Assembly: GCF_013141725.1 (NCBI RefSeq)
Contig: NZ_WHNZ01000042.1
Span: 62,001 to 126,000, forward strand
DNA length: 64,000 bases
Direction: 5' to 3'
Source: Paenibacillus planticolens
Lineage (GTDB): Bacteria; Bacillota; Bacilli; Paenibacillales; NBRC-103111
Below, in pieces: positions 19,201 to 25,866 of this stretch. The notes beneath the pieces were generated by a model. The model had not been told where the DNA came from. It did no database searches and worked only from the letters and a program-made list of their open reading frames with translations. The position numbers were made by a program, and so were the translations under genes. Each line of letters begins with the position of its first letter. Within the stretch, counting starts at the first letter, position 1.

Positions 19201-21411
19201 ACAACCAAGTTCACGGTGAAAGATGAGCAAGGCCAGGCCGCTGAAGGCGTGAAACTGCTTGCGGACGGAACCGAAATTGGTACGACCGACGCACAAGGGA
19301 TGTTACAAACCAACACGTTGACATCTGTTGTAAAAGAGTACAAACTGCAAGCGGTAAAGGATCAAAAGTACAGCCCGTTAGTGAGCTTCAAGGTTTCGCC
19401 GTTGGCAGGCACGCCGGTTCCTTACAACATCAGCTTGACGATGGGCGATGATCCGACGACTTCGAGGTATTTGGCATGGCATACGCATCCCGGCATTGAA
19501 TCTACAGTTGTAGAAATCGCCAAAGAAGCGGAATTCACTGATTTTACACAGGCAAATGTTATGAAATTTACGGGCAGCAGCTATGTATACAATACGTACG
19601 ATTTAGGTACGGTTCGGGTACATAAAGCCATAGCAGACGGATTAGAGCCGAATACGCGCTATGTTTACCGGGTTGGAGACGGCAGTGGGAATGTGAGCTC
19701 CCTAGGTTCGTTTCAGACAACGGCAGCCAGTGGCGATCATACGAAATTTCTTTACTTTGCCGATTCGCAAGCGGCTGATTTAAACGGCTATAAACTATGG
19801 GGGAACACGGTTGCCAAAGCCGTAGAAGAGCATCCGGACGCGGAATTTATGGTCCATGCCGGGGATATGATCGATAGCGGATTTAAAGAAAGCGAATGGA
19901 ATATGTGGTTTAGCGCAGCGCAAGACAAATTGATGAATAAGACGCTGGTTGCGCTTATCGGAAATCATGAAGTGATGGGAATGCGGGAAAACAACGATTT
20001 CCTTGCTCATTTTAACCAGCCGGGCAACGGCGTTAGTACGCTCAAGGGGACGAATTTCTCTTTTGACTACAAAGACATGCATTTTGTAGTGCTCAACAGC
20101 GAATATGCTTATGAAGAGCAGAAGGAGTGGCTGCGCAAAGACCTTGCAAGCACCACGAAGAAATGGAAGGTAGTTGCCTTCCACAGAGGCCCGTACGGCA
20201 GTATTTATGATACGGCTATTGTACGGGAACAGTGGGTGCCGGTATTTGACGAGTTCAAAGTTGATCTTGGCATTAACGGTCACGACCATATTTATTTGCG
20301 GACTTTCCCGATGAAAGACGGCAAACCGGCCGCAGAGGGGCAAGGAACTACTTATATGGTGGCAGGCTCAACAGGACCTAAGTTTTATTCGCTGACGGCC
20401 AGAGATTGGCAGAAAGTAACCGATGCGGAAAATACACAAATGTATGCGGCGGTCGACATTCAAGGCGATGAAATGAAAGTTGTCACCAAAACGGTAGGCG
20501 GACGCATCGTGGATGAGTTTACATTGAAGAAAACGGCCGCACCGGAAACATTTGAGTTACGTACGGATAGTTCTTCCTATAACTTGGAGGTTGGAGCAAC
20601 TCATCAAACGGTTGTTACAGCAACCTACAGCTCTTCGGGAGCTCTCAAAGATGTTACGGCATTATCCTCCTTTCAAGTAGCCGATAACCGCATTGCCTCC
20701 GTTGACGAGAGAGGGCTCGTTACGGGCCTGGCTGAAGGCAGTACGACACTCACAGTGCATTATGGAGGGAAACAGGCGACTGCTCAAATCCATGTTCTTA
20801 AAAAAGGTAACGAGCAAACGGCGACGACGCTTTCCGGACCTCCTGGCGTTCAGCCGAACGAGGCTTTCACGCTGAGCTTAGGGTTAAAGAATTTGCAGCA
20901 GCCAATACTGGCTCAGGATCTGCACTATCAGTATGATTCGAATCTATTTGAATTCGTGGACACAAAAACGACTGCAGACGGTGTGAAAATCCTGAACACG
21001 TTGACACAAACACCCGGTGTTATTCGATTAATCGTCATAAGCGAAGGACCCTCGCATGCGATCTCATCTGACTCGGTCTTTATTGAGCTTCACTTCCGTG
21101 CGAAGCCTGTCGCGCAAACCGCCAGCGGTTCGCTTGCCGTTGTTAGCGCGACTTTGGGGGATGGGGCAGGAAATGAACACATAGCGGCACCTTCAAGCGT
21201 CAATGTCGAGGTCACGGTTCCAAAAGGCTTGCCGGGCGACTCGAACCACGACGGTAAGTACACGATCAGCGATCTTGCAATCGCAGCAGCTCACTACGGT
21301 AAAGACCGCACAGATCCGGATTGGAGTTCTATCCAATCTGCGGATTATGACGGAAACGGATTGATCGATATTCTCGATCTTGTAGCCATCGCTAGAAAAA
21401 TTTTGGAATAA
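16213..21411 (+). CDS. Giant secreted phosphodiester glycosidase/metallophosphoesterase with cohesin and dockerin
   Basis: About 1732 residues. After a signal peptide (cleavage near AHA) come a phosphodiester glycosidase (NAGPA) domain (51-391, with NGDFYD and LNLDGGGSST), Ig-like segments (396-568), the same galactose-binding-like domain as in the preceding protein (572-735), an Ig-like domain (740-846) and a diverged cohesin-like domain (847-981). Next are a purple-acid-phosphatase-like fibronectin domain and metallophosphoesterase (1064-1400, with HAGDMID, IGNHEV, FHRGP and NGHDH), a Big_2 repeat (1447-1533), a cohesin (1533-1671) and a dockerin (1672-1732). NAGPA enzymes remove GlcNAc from a phosphodiester and expose a phosphomonoester, which the second catalytic domain could remove; that coupling is inferred. 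AGGAGG eight bases before ATG 16213 fixes the start; the TTG at 16207 is too close. Confidence 0.85.
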   Translation: MIKFRNRLSKWLCGVSVISMILPYGAAHAAIPDLESQIVDSRQMEIASGAAYNWYDMKLERGFEKVHTIEFNPQAGKLDLQPGKTDGKVYGMQGVSKMASDADRAGNRVVAGLNGDFYDLANGIPLGMFMGDGKILTSPPSDWYAFGLKTDGTSLYGPSPKLTRTVTIGSKTTPITHINRLRGTDALVLYSSDYYTSTMTNDLGDEVVLDILEGDVRSGQTMKLKVAEVLKDKGNSALTEGKVVLSAAGNARNTLSGLRVGDEVSASFELEAAWRDVKMVIGGSELLVKDGVVQPNSDTAVHPRSAIGTKADGTIVMIEVDGRSPGFSEGVQLQELGQLMKKLGVVQALNLDGGGSSTVVVKLPGQDARQVMNRPSDGGERKTANGLLLVNKAPEGAASKLVIQPNFERVLAGSSFNFQSAAVDESGHPAPYSGERSWQLDAAVGTMDRSGTFLAGQAAGLTELRVNGEGLSPGKAKVEVVDELTALKFPDSVKTFASGKSADLTVTALRNGQVVQADNSKLTWRVEGPIGAIDAKGTFTATAETEKSGKIYVSYHGVETSMDVNVGLPPVILEDFENGLGNYLESSSAQAAKSIASIETSEDFVRFGGKALKLEYDFTGKPGTSGAYLTAKDVASRIQIPGYPEKISMWVYGDGRTHWLRAQLRDVNGTIPIDFTDQNTGVNWTGWKYVEAVVPKGRALPLTIDMPVRYMETQAAKKDAGVLYIDQIRALYGPVKDDMAPPILKNITPEDGATVHTNTPTIRAYGEDYGYNHETNPGTTLIDPDKIRMYLDDHLVPHALYPPEGRIWHTPDVPLADGVHKVKLQIKDLSGNQTTKEWTFTVDTGAPKIAYLGQAETYAGNTYTVDIKGVKAAKIRDGQIEFAFNQSKVEELQAIKGSKLADSMWQTSVDPAQGTVRLTWTGIDAAALSDNDLLGQISYRIKSDATGSNEIAFRSGSIRFTDSGETQFAFFGLPITSTIKNHLSVSWDEFGVVQGYTTKFTVKDEQGQAAEGVKLLADGTEIGTTDAQGMLQTNTLTSVVKEYKLQAVKDQKYSPLVSFKVSPLAGTPVPYNISLTMGDDPTTSRYLAWHTHPGIESTVVEIAKEAEFTDFTQANVMKFTGSSYVYNTYDLGTVRVHKAIADGLEPNTRYVYRVGDGSGNVSSLGSFQTTAASGDHTKFLYFADSQAADLNGYKLWGNTVAKAVEEHPDAEFMVHAGDMIDSGFKESEWNMWFSAAQDKLMNKTLVALIGNHEVMGMRENNDFLAHFNQPGNGVSTLKGTNFSFDYKDMHFVVLNSEYAYEEQKEWLRKDLASTTKKWKVVAFHRGPYGSIYDTAIVREQWVPVFDEFKVDLGINGHDHIYLRTFPMKDGKPAAEGQGTTYMVAGSTGPKFYSLTARDWQKVTDAENTQMYAAVDIQGDEMKVVTKTVGGRIVDEFTLKKTAAPETFELRTDSSSYNLEVGATHQTVVTATYSSSGALKDVTALSSFQVADNRIASVDERGLVTGLAEGSTTLTVHYGGKQATAQIHVLKKGNEQTATTLSGPPGVQPNEAFTLSLGLKNLQQPILAQDLHYQYDSNLFEFVDTKTTADGVKILNTLTQTPGVIRLIVISEGPSHAISSDSVFIELHFRAKPVAQTASGSLAVVSATLGDGAGNEHIAAPSSVNVEVTVPKGLPGDSNHDGKYTISDLAIAAAHYGKDRTDPDWSSIQSADYDGNGLIDILDLVAIARKILE

Positions 21412-21427
21412 GAGGAAAATTCATTTG

Positions 21428-21470
21428 AGGCTGTTCCCAAGGTCGTTCACGATCTCGGGGGCAGCCTTTT
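21428..21470 (+). terminator. Terminator after the second giant gene
   Basis: AGGCTGTTCCCAAGGTC and GATCTCGGGGGCAGCCT form a stem with a short loop, followed by TTTT. Confidence 0.75.
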
Positions 21471-21474
21471 GTGC

Positions 21475-21740
21475 ACTGAGAATCAGAGGAGGCTGATCCG
21501 CGACCATTGAGATGGCGCTGAATTTGTTCAAGTTTTTCCGGTTAAGCTGGAATAAAGGAAACGAGACATTTTCAGTTGCAGAGACAATCATTCATTTGAC
21601 ATATTAGATTAAAGTGCAGCTGCTGCTGCGCCGGGCAAAGCGCCAGGATGACCCTTTTCCTTCGCTTGATAAGTGTCTGACGACTATTGAGGATTAAGTG
21701 AGTTATAATGAGCAATAGGATATGTAAGGGAGGATGAGCT
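21475..21740. other. Intergenic stretch upstream of the CxxC membrane protein
   Basis: About 265 bp with no gene. Apart from GGGAGG just ahead of the ATG at 21741, I see nothing recognisable. The promoter of the next gene is presumably here. Confidence 0.4.
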
Positions 21741-22018
21741 ATGCTTTATATTATCGTTCTAATTCCCGCGTGTTTGCTTGTTCTTTTTGGGATTTTTAAA
21801 ATAACACGCAAAGTCAGAGATAAGGTAGAAACTGCGAAAGTAATTAACATGTCCTTGTACAGAACGAAAAAGACTTCGGTTCCGAACAAAAGTGCTTGTT
21901 CCTTCTGCCGGAAGAAGGAAAAAAAGCTGGCGTTCTATTCGGACGAGCAGGGCAGAGTGGTGGGTGTTGTTCCGTTTGCAGGCCTCAGGCTGAACGCCGA
22001 GCGCTGATGAGGCTGTGA
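21741..22018 (+). pseudogene. Small membrane protein with two CxxC motifs, frameshifted
   Basis: The frame opened at ATG 21741 (after GGGAGG) encodes one N-terminal membrane helix, a basic linker, CSFCRKKEKKLAFYSDEQ and then VVGV. After that it runs into an unrelated end and stops at 22007. Shifting frame at about 21966, equivalent to one missing base, gives CSVCRPQAERRALMRL and a stop at 22016-22018. This restores a second CxxC that pairs with the first to make a likely zinc-binding knuckle. The intact product would be about 92 residues, a membrane protein with a cytosolic zinc ribbon. Its function is unknown. The missing base could be real or a sequencing error. Confidence 0.65.
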
Positions 22019-22122
22019 GCATGGGTGAGCCGGTCGTATACTACCAGGATCAGGACAGGATCGGCGGTGAGCTGAGATATCCGTGCTGACAAGGTGCTGC
22101 GGTCTGCTTATTCTCGCGAGGT

Positions 22123-22303
22123 AGGGGAACTACAGGCCGCTATTTTGCCAAAAAGATTCCTTTATGTGAGGGAGTGGGAACTAGGGTCCGCTATTCCGCC
22201 ATTCTGACGCATATTTGGTCAATGGAGGTTGAATAGGACCCTGTAGTTCCCCTTGAGCTCCCTTATTTCCGCTTTTCGCCGAAATAAGGGAATAGAGTTC
22301 CCG
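22123..22303. repeat. Family 1 intergenic repeat, copy B
   Basis: Closest to the consensus: AGGGGAACTACAGGCCGCTA, GGGAACTAGGGTCCGCTATT, GGACCCTGTAGTTCCCC and CGCCGAAATAAGGGAATAGA occur in order. It is followed at once by repeat R2, an arrangement seen again at copy C. Confidence 0.85.
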
Positions 22304-22351
22304 TTTATACGTATTGGAGTTCGGAAGTTAACGCAGTCTGCCCTCGCTGAA

Positions 22352-22618
22352 GGACAGAGAGGCCGTTATTCGATGGAAAAGGTGTAACGGATACCAGCGC
22401 TGTTATTTGCTCACTTGGAGACAGATTTCGCCTCGAAACCGGCAAATAAAGTCTCTGGTGTCCGATAGTAAAGAGACACGACGCTTTTCGCGAATATAAC
22501 GGCCGCTGTGTTCGAAGCGTGATGAGACGTAAGGCTAAGAGATGAGCTCCATATCTAATTCCCTCCCCCTGCTCGAACGTATGGGTTTAGACCGGACCTA
22601 GCCGCAGGCTGGGCTTTT
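22352..22618. repeat. Intergenic repeat R2, copy 1
   Basis: About 267 bp, from GGACAGAGAGG through ACCAGCGCTGTTA, CGGCAAATAAAGTCTCTGGT, GACGCTTTTCGCGAAT and GCTCGAACGTATGGGTTTAG to a terminator-like hairpin. All of these phrases recur in the same order in copy 2 at 23483-23822, which is longer by an internal insertion. There is no convincing coding potential. Confidence 0.8.
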
Positions 22619-22731
22619 GACATATAGAATTTATATGTTTTTTGGGGAAAGCGCGGCCGAAATGGATCAATACGGGATTGTTTGTACAGGTAAATTCACT
22701 AGTAATTTCAAGCTTGGTTCCAACCGATTTG

Positions 22732-23165
22732 CCAGCTGAGACGTCGTTTTTCAGCATTAAAGTAGGCGGAGAGGGCAAAAGGTTGAAGTTAACGCTGTAA
22801 TACAAACTAAAAGTTGGGGAACAGCCCCTGATCCCCTTGTATTTCCAGCTGAGACGTCGTTTTTCAGCATTAAAGTAGGCGGAGAGGGCAAAAGGTTGAA
22901 GTTAACGCTGTAAGACAAACTAAAAGTTGGGGAACAGCCCTGATCCCCTCGTTTTTCCAGCTGAGACGTCATTTTTCAGCATTAAAGTAGGCGGAGAGGG
23001 AAAAAGGTTGAACGCTGTAAAACAAGCTAAAAGTCGGGGAACAGCCCCTGATCCCCTTGTTTTTCTAGCTGAGACGTCGTTTTTCAGCGTTAAAGTAGGC
23101 GGAGAGGAAAAAAGGTTGAAGTTAACGCTGTAAAATGAACTTAATGTTAGGAACAACCCCTGAAC
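22732..23165. repeat. Tandem array of four ~112-bp units
   Basis: Units start at 22732, 22845, 22957 and 23065 with lengths 113, 112, 108 and about 100 bp. Each begins C(C/T)AGCTGAGACGTC, continues with TTTTTCAGC(A/G)TTAAAGTAGG and CGGAGAGG, and carries an A-rich stretch and AACGCTGTAA. The first three also carry GGGGAACAGCC and GATCCCC. Each unit can form a GCTGA/TCAGC hairpin, and some can form a second GGGG/CCCC one. Unit length is not a multiple of three, so the open frames seen across it are unlikely to be a repeat protein. Confidence 0.85.
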
Positions 23166-23276
23166 ACTGTCCTCGCCTTCTTCGTAATCATGGATTTAGA
23201 ATTCTCAAGAATCTACTTATGGGGCAGCCTCTTCATGCGTCGGTGGCCAATCTTGACGCTTCGCGGTCAGGCTGGG

Positions 23277-23460
23277 AGGGAAACTACAGGCCGCTATTTT
23301 CACCAAATGGGCTATTTTCGGGTTCCAGAGGGAACGACAGGGTCTTATTCGCCCTGAAAAGGCTGCATTTGGCTGAAAGTGATCAAATAGCGGAACGTAG
23401 TTCCCACTGAATTGCCAAATTGACGCTTATGCGATGAATAGCGGATGCTAGTTCCCTCTC
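23277..23460. repeat. Family 1 intergenic repeat, copy C (diverged)
   Basis: It starts with GGGAAACTACAGGCCGCTAT and keeps GAGGGAACGACAGGGTCTTA and TAGCGGATGCTAGTTCCCTC, but its middle differs from copies A and B. As with copy B, repeat R2 follows it. Confidence 0.7.
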
Positions 23461-23482
23461 CCTCGCGAAAATGGATTTTTTC

Positions 23483-23822
23483 GGACAGAGAGGACCTTAT
23501 ATGATTGAAAAGGACCTCTTCAAACATGTAACAGACACCAGCGCTGTTACTTACTCACTTAGGGACTGATTTCACCCCAAAACCGGCAAATAAAGTCTCT
23601 GGTGTCCGATAGTATAGAGATACGACGCTTTTCGCGAATTTAACGGCTGCTGTGTCCGAATCGTGGTAAGAGAAGTCGAAGGCAGCAAATATTAGAACAA
23701 AAGGGGAATGGATATGGGGTGAAAACACGATTTCAAGAAACGGTTGGAGCCCCAAATCCAGTTCCCTCCCCATGCTCGAACGTATGGGTTTAGACAAAAA
23801 CCTAGCCGCTGGCTAGGTTTTT
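23483..23822. repeat. Intergenic repeat R2, copy 2
   Basis: A second copy of the R2 sequence with the same ordered phrases as 22352-22618 and a 70-odd base insertion before the GCTCGAACGTATGGG box. Copies B+R2 and C+R2 thus form a duplicated composite about 1.1 kb apart, with the 112-bp array between them. Confidence 0.8.
23796..23822 (+). terminator. Perfect hairpin terminator closing R2 copy 2
   Basis: AAAAACCTAGCC and GGCTAGGTTTTT form a perfect stem with a three-base loop. A diverged version closes R2 copy 1. Because the stem contains both an A run and a T run, it could act on either strand. Confidence 0.75.
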
Positions 23823-23862
23823 CGTGTTTCATTTCTATTGCGATCATGATTCGAACACACCT

Positions 23863-23901
23863 TATCAGTTAAACTGATAGAACTTATAAATTCATTATAA
23901 T
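23863..23901 (+). promoter_or_regulatory. Palindromic operator overlapping the probable cysJI promoter
   Basis: TATCAGTT-A-AACTGATA (23863-23879) is a perfect 17-base palindrome. A TATAAT box at 23896-23901 lies so that the palindrome covers the expected -35 position. This arrangement suits a repressor of the sulfite reductase operon. The regulator is not encoded nearby and I do not recognise the site. Confidence 0.5.
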
Positions 23902-24004
23902 TGACCTATGGGAAAACCTATGATAGCTTCAAGAGAGTGAAAAATTATGCGACAAAATAAATGGGGATTTACTTATTACTGCAAGATACGAGAGGTGGAT
24001 TTTG

Positions 24005-25831
24005 TTGGAACTTCAAGTCACGAACAGTCCTTTTAATCAGGAGCAGGTAGAGCTGCTAAATCGTCTGCTGCCTACTCTGACAGAATCACAGCGAGTTTGG
24101 TTGAGCGGTTATTTTACTGCAATCAATGGAGCGGCAGGATCGGCGAGTGCCGGCTCGGTGCCGGTAACGGCTGCGGCGCCAACCGTCGAGACGGTTTCCA
24201 AAGAAGTTACGGTGCTCTTCGGATCACAGTCCGGTAAAGCGCAAGGATTAGCTAAGAAGTTTTCGAAAAAGCTAGAAGAGCAAGGTTTTCAGGTAACGCT
24301 TTCTTCCATGTCCGATTTCAAGCCGAACGCTTTGAAAAAGGTGCAAAACTTGTTGGTACTTGTCAGTACCCATGGCGAAGGGGTTCCTCCGGATAATGCT
24401 ATTTCTTTCCATGATTTCCTTCATAGCAAAAGAGCGCCTCAACTGGATGGCTTGCGGTATTCGGTGCTCTCGCTTGGCGATACGTCTTATGAATTCTTCT
24501 GTCAAACCGGTAAAGATTTCGACAAGCGCTTGGGAGAGCTTGGGGGTAAACAGCTTGCGCCGCGCGTCGATTGCGATGTAGATTTCGATGAACCGGCAGC
24601 AGAGTGGATGAGCAGCGTACTAAGCTCGCTTAGCGCAGCTTCCGCATCGCAATCCGTTGCTGTGAGCGGAGCAACTGCAAGCTCAGCGGCTGGCGCAGAG
24701 TCCGAATTTTCAAGAACGAATCCTTTCGAGGCGGAAGTACTTGAGAACTTGAATTTGAACGGCCGCGGGTCAGACCGCGAAACTCGGCACGTGGAAATCT
24801 CGCTGGAAGGTTCGAACCTACAGTATGAGCCAGGCGACTGCCTAGGCATTTATCCGGAAAATCATCCTCGTCTCGTCGAGGAATTGATCGAAGCTATGGG
24901 CTGGGATGCCGACGAGTCCGTAACTGTCAATAAAAACGGTGACAAACGTTCCGTTCGATATGCCTTAACTCGTAACTTCGAGATTACCGTATTAACGAAG
25001 CCATTGCTTGAGCAAATTGCCAAATTGACGATAAATACGGATTTGAACGGACTTGTAGCGCCTGGGAACGAGCAGGAGCTTAAATCCTATATCAGCGGCA
25101 GAGATCTGCTTGATTTGGTTCAGGACTACTCGCTGAAGGGAATTGCAGCAGGTGAATTTATCGCGGTTCTTCGCAAAATGCCTGCCCGCTTATACTCCAT
25201 TGCGAGCAGCTCGAAAGCATTCCCGGATGAAGTGCATGTAACCGTTCGTGCCGTACGCTATGAAGCTCGCGGACGTGAACGTTACGGCGTGTGCTCCGTG
25301 CAGTTGGCAGAAAGAGTAAAAGCCGGTGAAGCATTGCCGGTATACATTCAAAACAATCCGAATTTCAAATTGCCGGAAAATCCGGATACGCCGATCATTA
25401 TGATCGGACCGGGAACAGGTGTGGCTCCTTTCCGTGCATTCCTAGGCGAGCGTGAAGAAACGGGTGCGGAAGGGAAAACATGGTTATTCTACGGCGACCA
25501 GCATTTCTCAACGGACTTCCTGTACCAGATTGAATGGCAGCGTTGGTTGAAGGATGGCGTGTTGACGCGCATGGATGTTGCGTTCTCCCGCGATACCGAT
25601 CAAAAAGTGTATGTACAGCACCGGATGCTTGAGAAAAGCAAGGAACTGTATCAATGGCTGCAAGAAGGAGCCAGCGTGTACGTCTGCGGGGACGAGAAGC
25701 GCATGGCCCATGATGTTCATGGAACATTGGCAACGATTATTGAACAAGAGGGCGGGTTCAGCTCGGAAGAAGCTGCTGAATACTTGTCCCGTATGCAACA
25801 GCAGAAACGCTATCAGCGGGACGTCTACTAA
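24005..25831 (+). CDS. cysJ: Assimilatory sulfite reductase (NADPH) flavoprotein subunit
   Basis: 608 residues. An N-terminal flavodoxin domain (VLFGSQSGKAQGLAKKF, then VSTHGEGVPPDN) binds FMN. It is followed by the FAD-binding region with RLYSIASSS and the NADPH-binding region with GPGTGVAPFRAF and a terminal RYQRDVY. The protein passes electrons from NADPH through FAD and FMN to the CysI hemoprotein, reducing sulfite to sulfide for cysteine synthesis in the cytosol. The start is taken as TTG 24005, six bases after GAGGTGG; TTG 24002 is also in frame. cysI follows 35 bases later. Confidence 0.95.
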   Translation: MELQVTNSPFNQEQVELLNRLLPTLTESQRVWLSGYFTAINGAAGSASAGSVPVTAAAPTVETVSKEVTVLFGSQSGKAQGLAKKFSKKLEEQGFQVTLSSMSDFKPNALKKVQNLLVLVSTHGEGVPPDNAISFHDFLHSKRAPQLDGLRYSVLSLGDTSYEFFCQTGKDFDKRLGELGGKQLAPRVDCDVDFDEPAAEWMSSVLSSLSAASASQSVAVSGATASSAAGAESEFSRTNPFEAEVLENLNLNGRGSDRETRHVEISLEGSNLQYEPGDCLGIYPENHPRLVEELIEAMGWDADESVTVNKNGDKRSVRYALTRNFEITVLTKPLLEQIAKLTINTDLNGLVAPGNEQELKSYISGRDLLDLVQDYSLKGIAAGEFIAVLRKMPARLYSIASSSKAFPDEVHVTVRAVRYEARGRERYGVCSVQLAERVKAGEALPVYIQNNPNFKLPENPDTPIIMIGPGTGVAPFRAFLGEREETGAEGKTWLFYGDQHFSTDFLYQIEWQRWLKDGVLTRMDVAFSRDTDQKVYVQHRMLEKSKELYQWLQEGASVYVCGDEKRMAHDVHGTLATIIEQEGGFSSEEAAEYLSRMQQQKRYQRDVY

Positions 25832-25866
25832 GACGAACCCGTTGATTGCTAGAGGAGAGAGCCGAT

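Noticed and set aside
21741..22007. Intact 88-residue protein ending VPFAGLRLNAER
   Set aside because: The other frame restores a second CxxC and a fitting end, so the in-frame ending is an artefact of the shift.
22587..23156. Minus-strand open frames across the 112-bp array, with repeated NFNLxPSPPTLMLKNDVSAG
   Set aside because: Unit lengths (113, 112, 108) are not multiples of three, the frames are broken between units, and there is no ribosome site.
22732..23165. 112-bp array as a CRISPR
   Set aside because: The whole unit is conserved; there are no short repeats with unique spacers and no cas genes.
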